A stretch of DNA of 46,868 nucleotides from Bradyrhizobium sp. Lineage in GTDB: Bacteria > Pseudomonadota > Alphaproteobacteria > Rhizobiales > Xanthobacteraceae. The number at the start of each line of letters is the position of its first letter. Position 1 is the stretch's first letter. The notes below the pieces were generated by a model. That model saw nothing but the letters and a program-made list of their open reading frames with translations, did not search any database and was not told the DNA's origin. Positions 1 through 8,343 of the stretch are shown here, one piece after another. Location of the stretch: NCBI RefSeq assembly GCF_016213215.1, contig NZ_JACRAW010000132.1, positions 1 to 46,868 on the forward strand. Direction: 5' to 3'. The translations under genes and the position numbers were made by a program.

Positions 1-1384
1 CGGCAAGTTCCAGCGCCTGGGCGGACGCATTCCGCGCGGCGTGCTGCTGGTCGGCCCGCCCGGCACCGGCAAGACGCTGATCGCCCGTGCGGTGGCCGGC
101 GAAGCCAACGTGCCGTTCTTCACCATTTCGGGCTCGGACTTCGTCGAGATGTTCGTCGGCGTCGGTGCTTCGCGCGTCCGCGACATGTTCGAGCAGGCCA
201 AGAAGAACGCGCCCTGCATCATCTTCATCGACGAAATCGATGCGGTCGGCCGTCATCGCGGGGCAGGCTTGGGCGGCGGCAATGACGAGCGCGAGCAGAC
301 GCTGAACCAGTTGCTTGTCGAGATGGACGGTTTCGAGGCCAACGAGGGCGTGATCCTGATCGCGGCCACCAACAGGCCTGACGTGCTCGATCCGGCACTG
401 CAGCGTCCCGGCCGCTTCGACCGCCAGGTCGTGGTGCCGAACCCGGACGTCGTCGGTCGCGAGCAGATCCTGAAGGTTCACGTCCGCAAGGTGCCGCTGG
501 CGCCCGATATCAACCTCAAGACCATCGCGCGCGGCACCCCGGGCTTCTCCGGCGCCGACCTGATGAACCTCGTCAACGAGGCTGCGCTCACCGCGGCGCG
601 GCGCAACAAGCGCATGGTGACGCAGGCCGAGTTCGAAGAGGCCAAGGACAAGGTGATGATGGGCGCCGAGCGCAAGTCGCTCGTCATGACCGAGGAAGAG
701 AAGCTGCTCACTGCCTTTCATGAGGGCGGTCACGCCATCGTCGGTCTCAATGTCCCGGCTACGGATCCGATCCACAAGGCGACTATCATTCCACGCGGTC
801 GCGCCCTCGGCATGGTGATGCAGCTGCCGGAACGCGACAAGCTCTCGATGTCGCTTGAGCAGATGACCTCGCGCCTTGCCATCATGATGGGCGGCCGTGT
901 CGCCGAAGAGCTGATCTTCGGCCGCGAGAAGGTTACCTCGGGCGCGGCGTCCGACATCGAGCAGGCGACGCGCCTTGCGCGCATGATGGTGACGCGCTGG
1001 GGCCTGTCGGAAGAGCTCGGCACCGTGTCCTACGGCGAGAACCAGGACGAGGTGTTCCTGGGCATGTCGGTCTCGCGCACCCAGAACGCTTCCGAAGCGA
1101 CGGTCCAGAAGATCGACAAGGAGATCAAGCGCCTGGTCGAAGAAGGCTACAACGAGGCCAAGCGAATCCTCACCGAGAAGCGCGCCGACCTCGAGACGCT
1201 GGCCAAGGGCCTCTTGGAGTTCGAGACGCTGACCGGCGATGAGATTACCGACCTGCTCAAGGGCAAGAAGCCGAACCGCGAGTCGGTGCTTGAGCCGACC
1301 ACGCCGCGCGCTTCCGCGGTGCCGCCGGCCGGCAAGCCGCGCCCGCGCCCCGATCCGGGCCTGGAGCCGCAGCCGCAGGCATGA
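1..1384 (+). CDS. ftsH: ATP-dependent zinc metalloprotease FtsH (3' part, start outside window)
   Basis: FtsH is a hexameric inner-membrane AAA+ protease that degrades misassembled membrane proteins and some regulators. The frame is open from the first base (codons from position 2 read GKFQRLGG), so the N-terminal membrane part lies upstream of the window. In order one sees Walker A GPPGTGKT, Walker B IIFIDEID, the second region of homology (ATNRPDVLDPAL, RPGRFDRQ), the zinc site HEGGH near position 720, and the later acidic ligand region (SGAASDIEQAT). The C-terminus is a short Pro/Arg-rich tail (PRPRPDPG) of a kind common in this group. The stop is TGA at 1382-1384, followed by a hairpin. 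The assignment is secure; only the 5' end is missing. Confidence 0.97.
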   Translation, partial: GKFQRLGGRIPRGVLLVGPPGTGKTLIARAVAGEANVPFFTISGSDFVEMFVGVGASRVRDMFEQAKKNAPCIIFIDEIDAVGRHRGAGLGGGNDEREQTLNQLLVEMDGFEANEGVILIAATNRPDVLDPALQRPGRFDRQVVVPNPDVVGREQILKVHVRKVPLAPDINLKTIARGTPGFSGADLMNLVNEAALTAARRNKRMVTQAEFEEAKDKVMMGAERKSLVMTEEEKLLTAFHEGGHAIVGLNVPATDPIHKATIIPRGRALGMVMQLPERDKLSMSLEQMTSRLAIMMGGRVAEELIFGREKVTSGAASDIEQATRLARMMVTRWGLSEELGTVSYGENQDEVFLGMSVSRTQNASEATVQKIDKEIKRLVEEGYNEAKRILTEKRADLETLAKGLLEFETLTGDEITDLLKGKKPNRESVLEPTTPRASAVPPAGKPRPRPDPGLEPQPQA

Positions 1385-1426
1385 TGCTTGTTCCTACAAG
1401 GCCGGTCGTACCGGCACCCATTGTGC

Positions 1427-1454
1427 AAAGCCCGGCTGCATCAAGCCGGGCTTT
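1427..1454. terminator. Bidirectional terminator hairpin between ftsH and the convergent membrane-protein gene
   Basis: A perfect 10-bp inverted repeat AAAGCCCGGC / GCCGGGCTTT with an 8-nt loop lies 43 nt after the ftsH stop and 27 nt from the stop of the convergent gene. Each arm ends in AAA/TTT, so the hairpin has a short U stretch in both directions. The T tract is short, so termination may be partial. Confidence 0.7.
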
Positions 1455-1480
1455 CGCATTTTCGCGACAGGCGGGAGCGG

Positions 1481-3292
1481 CTACTTCCGAACGCGCCACA
1501 CTGCAAGTCCGGGTCTTGAGATGGACGACACCGGCTCGAGAAAATCCGGAGCCTCGCCGCGGCCAAGCCGGGCGGCGAGACCGTCGGGAGCCATGCGGAC
1601 GAGATCCAACTGATCGGGCGAAGCGCCGCAGGTGAGGATGTAATCCACCTTGTGGCGGGCGAGCAGCTCGCGTGCGTTCTCGGGCGAGGCCAGCATGCTG
1701 TGTACCATGACGAGATTGCCGTGGTTATTGCGGTGATACGGCGCGGCGAACACCGCATGGCCTGTTGCCGCCAGGATCGCCGGACCGGAATCGATCGGCG
1801 CCATCACCCGTCCGGGTTCCAGCGTGGAAAGCGGCGTGACGCTTGAGAGGGTCTGGCAGGCGGCACCGTGCTCGACGGTCGCGATTTGCGACTGGGTCGA
1901 CGTCGCAAATGCCGGCCAGAGCAGGAGGCCGATGCCCGCGAGGCTTGCCGGCGAAATGATAAGCGCCGCGCGCAGGAGTTGCCATCCATCCGTGCGGCCA
2001 ACTCGAAGGCTGGCGATTGCCGGGACAAACAATGGCGCCGCGACGATCGTGGCGGCGGCCGCGCCGCGGAGCTGCCACAGGCTGACGCCGAACAAGGCGG
2101 CGAGGGTGACACTTGCCACGATCCACCGGAAGCGCGCCTGCGGCGTACTGCGGCTCAAGGCGGCAAGGCAAAGGGCGAGGGTCAGCGCAGGAAAGGCGAA
2201 GTACCCAAGCAGCTTTTGCGGCTGCAGCTGCGCAACCGTTCCGATCGACATGGTCTCGGCGACACGATCAAGCCAGAAGTCCGTCAGCAGCGGATCTACC
2301 TGCGCATAAGGCGAAGCAACACAGCCGGGAAACAGACCGAAGAATCCCCAAAGCAGCAACGCGCCGGCGAGTACGCTGGTCGCCAGCCGCACCGGCCATC
2401 CGGCACGGCTTGCGGCTGCGGTGACGACAAGACTGATGCCGCCCCCGACGGCCAGAAGCAGCACCGGCCCGCCGAAGGCATCGCAAACCGGAGCCGCGAG
2501 GCCGGAGCTCGGGATCAGGATAAGCGAGAGAAGCGCGGAGGAGGCAGCAAGGCTTGCGCCATATAAGCCGGCCCCGCGCGCGACCGCCGTTCCCTTCCAG
2601 AGCAACAGGCCCGCGACGGCGACGCACGCCATCGCAATCGCCGGCAGCATTTCCAGTCCGATCGCGAGCGACAGCGCCGCAAATAGTCCGGCCAGGGAAG
2701 CCTTGACCGAGCTTCGCTCGATGTCACTTGCGCAGAGGACAAGCGCCAGCATCAGAACGATCTGCAGGTTGTGATGATCGATCGCGCCGGTCCGGAAGTG
2801 AATCAAGGCGGGGATCGACAGCGCCGCCAGCAGGACCGCGGCAAGCTGGATCCTCTCCCGGTCGGCGCCTTCGCTCGCCTGCCGCGCGATCAATGCAGCG
2901 AGAGCCAAGGCCGCGCCGATCAGGAGCGATGGCCACAGCACCAATGTGATCGCTTCCGCGTTGTGTTGGCCGATCAGTGGGCGCAGCAGCAGGATCATGC
3001 CCGCAAGCGGGGCGTCGACGATACGCGACCAATGCATGGCAATGCCGGGCGGATCGAGCCGGTGCTGGGTGAGATCGAACCATTCCTGTCCTTCAAGCAG
3101 ATCGCGCACCTCGACGAGTCTCATCGCATCGTCGGTGGACATCGTGTCGAACACGCCGGTCTTGATCGCGGGCGCTGCGAGCGCCACGACGATTGCCGCC
3201 CACGCCAGCGTCAGCAGGATGGCAGGGTTGAGTGAACCGAAACGAGACCGTTGCGTCGACATGGAGAGCGACGACATGGGCCGGCCGCTCAA
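1481..3292 (-). CDS. Polytopic membrane protein resembling GT-C (STT3-like) glycosyltransferases
   Basis: This 603-residue protein is mostly hydrophobic helices and probably sits in the inner membrane. After the first helix (about 22-44) comes an acidic loop with STDDAMRL (52-59) and EWFD (70-73), followed later by a DHH motif (172-174). Acidic first-loop residues and a later DHH are features of oligosaccharyltransferase-like GT-C enzymes, which use lipid-linked sugars. The C-terminal 120 residues are soluble. The gene starts inside the stop of the upstream gene (TTGA overlap at 3289-3292), with a GGAAA Shine-Dalgarno-like sequence, so the two are probably translationally coupled. ATG codons at 3277 and 3262 are other possible starts. 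The sugar donor and acceptor cannot be told from sequence. The GT-C assignment is an inference from motifs and topology. Confidence 0.75.
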   Translation of the reverse strand: MSGRPMSSLSMSTQRSRFGSLNPAILLTLAWAAIVVALAAPAIKTGVFDTMSTDDAMRLVEVRDLLEGQEWFDLTQHRLDPPGIAMHWSRIVDAPLAGMILLLRPLIGQHNAEAITLVLWPSLLIGAALALAALIARQASEGADRERIQLAAVLLAALSIPALIHFRTGAIDHHNLQIVLMLALVLCASDIERSSVKASLAGLFAALSLAIGLEMLPAIAMACVAVAGLLLWKGTAVARGAGLYGASLAASSALLSLILIPSSGLAAPVCDAFGGPVLLLAVGGGISLVVTAAASRAGWPVRLATSVLAGALLLWGFFGLFPGCVASPYAQVDPLLTDFWLDRVAETMSIGTVAQLQPQKLLGYFAFPALTLALCLAALSRSTPQARFRWIVASVTLAALFGVSLWQLRGAAAATIVAAPLFVPAIASLRVGRTDGWQLLRAALIISPASLAGIGLLLWPAFATSTQSQIATVEHGAACQTLSSVTPLSTLEPGRVMAPIDSGPAILAATGHAVFAAPYHRNNHGNLVMVHSMLASPENARELLARHKVDYILTCGASPDQLDLVRMAPDGLAARLGRGEAPDFLEPVSSISRPGLAVWRVRK

Positions 3293-4791
3293 TGCGCGGT
3301 TTCCGGCGCCGGCGCGGCGAACCCCGCCGGGTTCGTCCGGACGTGGATGACGGCGACGCCGTCGGCGTAGAGCCGCTTCCAGCCCTGGACGTGATCCAGC
3401 ACCTTCGCGGCAGGGGCCGTGGCAACGAGCAGGGTGGCGTCAATCTTGTACCGATCGAGCAGGCCCAGCAGGGTGTCGACCTTGCGCGCCTCGACGGCGT
3501 TGAAGAAGTCCATGACGAACTTTTCTCCATAGAGCTCGGCCCGTCCGTCAACGAAGACCGGGACGTCGCGCGAGATCAGATATCCGCCGAATTCGTAGGC
3601 ATTGAAGACGCGCTTGGCCTCGCGCTGTTTGAGAAGGTCGACGGCGGCAACCGGCGTCTGCCTTTCCGTGAAGATGAACCGGTGATGGCCCATGTAGATC
3701 GAGGTCGAAGCCAAGACCGCGACGACGATCGTCAGCGCGGCGAGCGCGGTGATGTAGGAGATCGGCGGGAACTCGATGCCACGCGAATCCGCAGTCTCGG
3801 TCGTCTCACCGTGTCCCGCGAGCGGTTTTGCCAGCACCAGCGGAACCAGGAAGGCGAACGCCTCGATGCTCCTGACATGCGTCAGCGCCATCCAGATGAA
3901 GCCGAGCAGCAGGAGGATTCGCGGCGGCGAAAGGACAACGCCGCGATAAAACGCAAAGCCGATCAGCGCGAGCAGCGCGGCTTCGAAGGCGCCGAACGAG
4001 CTGAAGTCTGCGGGCCGCCATTCCGAGATCAGCGACAATAGCTCGCCTAGATTGAGTATCTTCGCCGCCCCCAGTAGCGTGTTCCAGCCATAGGGCGTGA
4101 AGCAGCTCGCCACGACCGCGCAGACGCCAAAGAGGGCCCAGTGCAGCACCAGGCCGACGCGGTGGTCGCGTTCGGCGCTCCAGACCGCTTCCAGCGCCAC
4201 CGGCCCGATCAGGGCGAGCCCCAGCACGAAACCGCCATGCAGGTTGGCCCAGAGCGCGATCACGGGCAGCAGCAAGAACGACGGAGCCCGGCACCGGTCT
4301 GATGCGGCCATCATCGCACCGACCCACGCCACCATCACAGGCAAGGCAAGGATGTGCGGCCGCGCCAGCAGATGATGAATCGACAGCAACAGCGCCGCCA
4401 TCACCAGCAGTACCGCGCGCGGCAATTCCAGGTGAGGCTCAAGGAGATGAACGAAGATCGCCGCGGCGGCCGCGATCGCGAGTGAGGCCAGAATGACGGG
4501 GCCGGCCCAGCCCCATTCGGCATAGGAGACGGCGTAGAGCACTTGCGACAGCCAGGATGAGGAGATCCACGGCTCGCCGAAGCGGGTGAACGAGTAGAAG
4601 TCAGTCTGCGGAACGGCGTGGTGATCGAGAACCCATTGCCCGATCTTGATCTGCCAGAACGAGTCCGAATCCTGCAGCAGGCTGTCGCCCGTGAACAGGA
4701 AGAACAGGTAGGCCGCCGCGCCGACGCAAAGCGGCACAAGGCCACGCGCACGGCCGTAGATCGCCATACGGTTCGCCAGGGAAAGCAACAT
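3289..4791 (-). CDS. Polytopic membrane protein, putative GT-C-like, with C-terminal soluble domain
   Basis: A 500-residue protein with one N-terminal helix (about 17-34), a periplasmic loop containing DSDSFWQIKIGQW (41-53) and FGEPWISSSWLSQ (71-83), many further hydrophobic helices to about residue 370, and a soluble tail with NAYEFGGYL and PVFVDGRAELYG. Acidic residues just after the first helix and a tail of this kind recur in bacterial GT-C-type membrane proteins of unknown substrate. The ATG start at 4791 is preceded by AGAGG about 5 nt upstream. It is the first gene of a two-gene unit with the protein at 1481-3292 and overlaps it by 4 nt. The similar architecture suggests they act in one glycan or glycolipid pathway, but no substrate can be assigned. 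Confidence 0.75.
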   Translation of the reverse strand: MLLSLANRMAIYGRARGLVPLCVGAAAYLFFLFTGDSLLQDSDSFWQIKIGQWVLDHHAVPQTDFYSFTRFGEPWISSSWLSQVLYAVSYAEWGWAGPVILASLAIAAAAAIFVHLLEPHLELPRAVLLVMAALLLSIHHLLARPHILALPVMVAWVGAMMAASDRCRAPSFLLLPVIALWANLHGGFVLGLALIGPVALEAVWSAERDHRVGLVLHWALFGVCAVVASCFTPYGWNTLLGAAKILNLGELLSLISEWRPADFSSFGAFEAALLALIGFAFYRGVVLSPPRILLLLGFIWMALTHVRSIEAFAFLVPLVLAKPLAGHGETTETADSRGIEFPPISYITALAALTIVVAVLASTSIYMGHHRFIFTERQTPVAAVDLLKQREAKRVFNAYEFGGYLISRDVPVFVDGRAELYGEKFVMDFFNAVEARKVDTLLGLLDRYKIDATLLVATAPAAKVLDHVQGWKRLYADGVAVIHVRTNPAGFAAPAPETAH

Positions 4792-5088
4792 GACGCCTCT
4801 TCATCCTTGAGGATGCTCGGCTTCATGGGCCGCGCGACGTCATTTGAACATGCCCGGCATAAATTCCGGTAAACCGCCATCGCCGGAGACGGATCGTTTG
4901 CGATTTAATCGATTATTTTAGAGTTCGATTTACCATGGGGAAATAGGTGCAAACCGCAGCATGTTTACGCAATGGAGTTAACTGCGGTGCAATGTTCTGC
5001 CGATAGGGTCGATTCCATGGTCGCGGCGCTGGGAAGCCGAGAAGACCAGACTTGTTGCAGCCTTGTGTACCTCTTTGGAGCTAGATCT
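4792..5088. other. Intergenic leader between GT-C-like gene and flp pilin gene
   Basis: About 297 bases separate these two divergent genes, so it should hold both promoters. It is visibly more AT-rich than its surroundings near 4900-4935 (runs such as TTTAATCGATTATTTTA). A 6-bp inverted repeat CCGCAG / CTGCGG spans 4954-4987. A frame open from 4972 would add 39 residues in front of the pilin, but these have no signal-peptide character and I treat them as leader. No convincing -35/-10 pair or known operator was seen. Confidence 0.4.
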
Positions 5089-5253
5089 ATGAAGAACCTC
5101 GTCGCGCGCTTTGTGAAGGATGAGTCCGGCGCCACCGCGATTGAATACGGTCTGATTGCCGCGGGCATCGCGCTCGCCATCATCACCGTCGTCAACGGCC
5201 TTGGCACCTCGCTGAACGCCAAGTTCGGCTCGATCTCGTCCAGCTTGAAATAA
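5089..5253 (+). CDS. Flp/Fap-type pilin subunit (type IVb)
   Basis: This 54-residue protein is the size of Flp pilins, the subunits of Tad (tight adherence) pili. The layout is a short basic leader (MKNLVARFVKDESG), then the conserved prepilin-peptidase and helix region ATAIEYGLIAAGIALAII, then a short tail. Processing would be expected between the Gly and Ala at residues 14/15, with Glu at +5 of the mature protein as in type IV pilins. The start is the ATG at 5089, with GGAG 8 nt upstream; the longer open frame from 4972 lacks this. A strong terminator follows. No tad/cpa assembly genes are in the window, so it would depend on a secretion system encoded elsewhere. Confidence 0.93.
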   Translation: MKNLVARFVKDESGATAIEYGLIAAGIALAIITVVNGLGTSLNAKFGSISSSLK

Positions 5254-5275
5254 GCTTGAGACCAAGATCAATCAG

Positions 5276-5304
5276 AAAGAGCCCCGCCTTGGCGGGGCTC
5301 TTTT
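5276..5304 (+). terminator. Rho-independent terminator of the flp pilin gene
   Basis: A 13-bp perfect stem AAAGAGCCCCGCC / GGCGGGGCTCTTT with a 2-base formal loop (TT) is followed directly by T. It lies 22 nt after the pilin stop codon. It is the clearest intrinsic terminator in the window and marks the pilin as a single-gene unit. Confidence 0.88.
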
Positions 5305-5428
5305 AGTTTGGAGGCAGGTCCTCGGGCCGGGGCGGGCCGCAACGGGCGGCGCGGTGGGGCTTAGGATTTCTGCAAGCAGAAAGGCGTAAGCCCGAACTGC
5401 GCCGTCATGCGGCGCGAAAGGAGCCCGC

Positions 5429-6655
5429 ATGCCCGACGCCACTTCTGCCGCTCCGGTTGCCTCGCATGAGGGCACGATCCCGCCGGCATTCTTCAACCTT
5501 TGCTTCGTTCTGGTGGTTGTCACCGCAAGTTATTTTCCCGCGGCGCTTTTCACCCATTGGTGGATCTACAATCCGGACGGGCTCGGGATCCCCACCGATT
5601 TTGTCAACGTATGGGCGGCGGGAAAACTGGCGCTTGCAGGACAGCCGGCCCAGGCCTGGGATTGGGATATCCAGAAGCAGGTTGAACTCGCGCTGCTCAA
5701 GCAGGACTTCGACGGCTATTTCGCCTGGCATTATCCGCCGCCGTTCCTGTTCATCGCATCGCTCCTCGCTCACTTTCCATACGCAGTCGCCTTCATCGGC
5801 TGGGCATCCGTGAGCATGCTGCCCTATCTCGCGGTGATGCGCGCGATCGTCGCGCGCCCGTTCGGTCTCATGCTCGCGATCGCCATTCCTGCTGCCTTCA
5901 ACAACATCTTGGTGGGGCAGAACGGCTTTCTGACGGCCGCGCTGATCGGAGGCACGCTCTATCTCATGCCTGTGCGGCCCATCCTTGCCGGCATCTGCCT
6001 GGGACTGCTGAGCTACAAGCCGCAATACGGATTGTTGTTTCCGCTGGTGTTGGTTGCCGCCGCGCAGTGGACCGCGTTTGTTTCGGCCGCAATCGTCGCC
6101 GTGTCGATGGCGCTGGCGTCATGGTTGGCCTTCGGCAGTGAAAGCTGGCAGGCGTTCTTCCATTGGATGCCGATGTTCTCCCAGGCTTTCCTCACGGAGG
6201 GGAAGGCGCCGTGGTTCAAGTTGCAGAGCATCTTTGCGCTGGTTAGGTATTTCGGCGGTACCGAACAGCTTGCCTGGCTATTCCAGTGGACCTTGACCGC
6301 AATCGTCGCCGCGGTGCTGGTGATGATGTGGCGGAGCAAGGTGCCTTAAGCGCTGAAGGCGGCGGCGCTCGCGGCGGGAACGCTGCTTACGACGCCTTAC
6401 CTGTTTATGTACGACATGGTGGTGCTGGCCATTGCCGTCGCCTTCCTTGTGCGGCTTGGGCTCGAAGAAGGTTTTGCCCGCTACGAGCTTGCCGTTCTGG
6501 CAGGCGTGTTCGTGCTGCTCGCGAGCTTTCTCTTCCTGGGCGAGCCGGTCGGCCTTGCCGCCACCGTGCTCGTCGCGGGCCTTATCCTGCGCCGCGCCGG
6601 CCGGTGGTGGCGAGCGCCGGCCGCGTCTTCCGGCCTTGCCGTGGCGCACGTCTGA
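5429..6655 (+). pseudogene. GT87/DUF2029-type membrane glycosyltransferase interrupted by in-frame TAA
   Basis: The frame encodes a polytopic membrane protein of the GT87 (DUF2029, GT-C fold) type, which moves sugars from polyprenyl donors outside the membrane. The first loop has PTDFVNVWAAGKLALAG (56-70) with the likely catalytic Asp57, then HYPPPF and many helices. Codon 307 (6347-6349) is TAA, but the same frame continues without another stop for 101 codons to TGA at 6653-6655. That tail has helices (TTPYLFMYDMVVLAIAVAFL) that look like the proper end of the family. Read through, the gene has 408 sense codons. A Tyr codon changed to TAA is the simplest cause (my inference). The first 306 residues alone would be a truncated enzyme. 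A sequencing error or a new translation start at 6407 are the alternatives. Confidence 0.8.
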
Positions 6656-6795
6656 AGCGACCGCTGCGACGCCCCACTTGTTATTGGCTCTGAATAGGTG
6701 TTCAGTTCTTCGGGGCTGATTTGTCGGCTCGCCCCAAAACAGTGAAGAAGCGTTCGGCGGAAGCGTTCCGGTCCGGCGCAGGGACTGGAAGCGCC

Positions 6796-7473
6796 ATGGT
6801 GTACCGGCGGACCCATCAGGTTGTGAAACGGCTTGCTGCCCGGCGGGCTGCCATTATGGCCGCTGCGCGGGAGGCGGCGGCGGAAGGCGGTATGGCAGCA
6901 GTGCAAATCGCACCCGTCGCGGTCCGCGCCAATGTTGCTGCCGGAACGGTATATCGTTACTTCCCTTCCAAGGCCGACCTGATTTCCGAACTGATCGCCG
7001 AGGTCTCCCGCGACGAGCTTTCCGCTATTCGTCGGGCGGCGGACGCGGCGCCGGGACCGTCCTCGGCGCTTGCCGCGGCGGTGAGCACGGTCGCGGTCCA
7101 CACGCTTTCCCAGCGCAAACTCGCCTGGGGCATTCTCGCCGAGCCGGTCGATGTCGACGTCAGCGCCTCGCGCCTGGCAAGCCGACGCGAAATCGCCGGC
7201 GAGATCGCCTTGCGCATTGATGCCGCGGTGCGCGCTGGCCATCTGCCGGCGCAGGACACCGTGCTGGCTGCAACGGCGCTGCTCGGCGCGCTGCATGAGG
7301 CACTGGTGGGCCCGCTAGCGCCCGACAATCTCGAGGACCCCGCCAAACTGCGCGATGCGGTGCAGACCGTCACGTTGCTCGCGCTGCGCGCCGTCGGCGT
7401 CATGGACGCTCGTGCCCGCGGGCTGGTCGTGCAGCAGACGCTGCTGCCGGCAAAGACGCTGGTCGGAGCCTAG
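6796..7473 (+). CDS. TetR-family transcriptional regulator
   Basis: A 225-residue regulator from the ATG at 6796, opening MVYRRTHQVVKRLAARRAAI, a typical TetR N-terminus. The DNA-binding helix-turn-helix covers about residues 30-56 and ends in the family signature AAGTVYRYFPSKADLI (48-63). The rest is the all-helical ligand-binding and dimer domain. A TTG at 6721 would add 25 basic residues; I prefer 6796 because the domain begins there and GGAAG lies just upstream. It converges on the hydrolase gene (stop codons 16 nt apart). Its ligand and target genes are not evident; TetR proteins usually repress a nearby gene or their own. Confidence 0.9.
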   Translation: MVYRRTHQVVKRLAARRAAIMAAAREAAAEGGMAAVQIAPVAVRANVAAGTVYRYFPSKADLISELIAEVSRDELSAIRRAADAAPGPSSALAAAVSTVAVHTLSQRKLAWGILAEPVDVDVSASRLASRREIAGEIALRIDAAVRAGHLPAQDTVLAATALLGALHEALVGPLAPDNLEDPAKLRDAVQTVTLLALRAVGVMDARARGLVVQQTLLPAKTLVGA

Positions 7474-7489
7474 ACCTCGAACCCACCGC

Positions 7490-8251
7490 TCAGAGCGAGT
7501 CGAACCAGCTCTTCCATTGCGGCACGCCCTTGGCGAACGTGCCGCGGTGGGTGGTTTCCCCGGTCGAGATCGCTTCGACGCGCATGTTCCCGCTGCCGAT
7601 TGCCCGCTGATACGCCATCGCCAACTGGCCAAGGCCGTTGCTGATGGCTTCGTCGACGTCGCCATAATAGTTGCGGACCGGCGTCTTGATGGTCCAGCGA
7701 TAGGCCTCCGTCTGGGCGACTAGCCGGCCATAGGCCGAGGCCGCAAAGAACTGCGGGTCGAAATATTCAGCTCGCACCAGCTTGTGCAGATCGGTCGGAA
7801 CCTCGGCCGGATCGTAGGGCTGACGTTCGTAAGCCTTGCGCGAGAGATCGTAATAGGCGTCGGTGATGACGGAACGGGCGAGGCCCGGGACGCCGTAATA
7901 GTTCTCGAACGCGAAGGCCGACAGGATGAACAGCGAGGTCACCCAGGTCGCATCGTTCTTGCGCGGGAAGTTCAAGAAGCCGTTGAGGGTGACGAACACG
8001 TCGACCGGTGCGCTCGCGGTGCTGGTGGCCTGCACGGCGACGCCCGCGCTTTCCAGCTTCTGCAGGAAAGCCATGGTGACGAACCCGCCCTGAGACCAGC
8101 CGGCGAGAAAGAGCTTGGTGCCGGTCAGCTTCATGTGATTGAGCACGGCGCGACTTGCGATCAAAAGGTCGTAGATCGCCTGCTGATGGCTGGCCTTCAC
8201 CATGTAGCACTCGGGTTCGGTGGACAGGCCCATGCCGAAAAGGCGTCGCAT
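7490..8251 (-). pseudogene. Alpha/beta hydrolase fragment, N-terminally truncated
   Basis: The 253-residue frame has the nucleophile elbow GWSQGG (Ser53), a likely acid in YYGDVD (Asp198 or Asp200) and a late His235, so the C-terminal part of an alpha/beta hydrolase is present with a possible catalytic triad. Alpha/beta hydrolases normally have the oxyanion-hole strand and about 100 or more residues before the nucleophile elbow; here only 52 precede it. The frame cannot be extended, because a stop (TGA, 8285-8287 on the complement) lies 12 codons upstream and pyk ends at 8344. The abrupt opening MRRLFGMGLSTEPE looks like the middle of a domain. I read this as a gene that lost its 5' half. A short functional esterase is less likely. 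The substrate is unknown. Confidence 0.65.
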
Positions 8252-8343
8252 GTTGCACCGGGATGAATGATGTCCGGCATGGCCTCATTCGCCGCATTTG
8301 GTGATCCGGACCGCGGCGCGGGTTCAAGCGCCAGTCCGCAGCG

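Noticed and set aside
4972..5088. Longer start for the Flp pilin
   Set aside because: The added 39 residues have no leader character, and the GGAG site fits the ATG at 5089.
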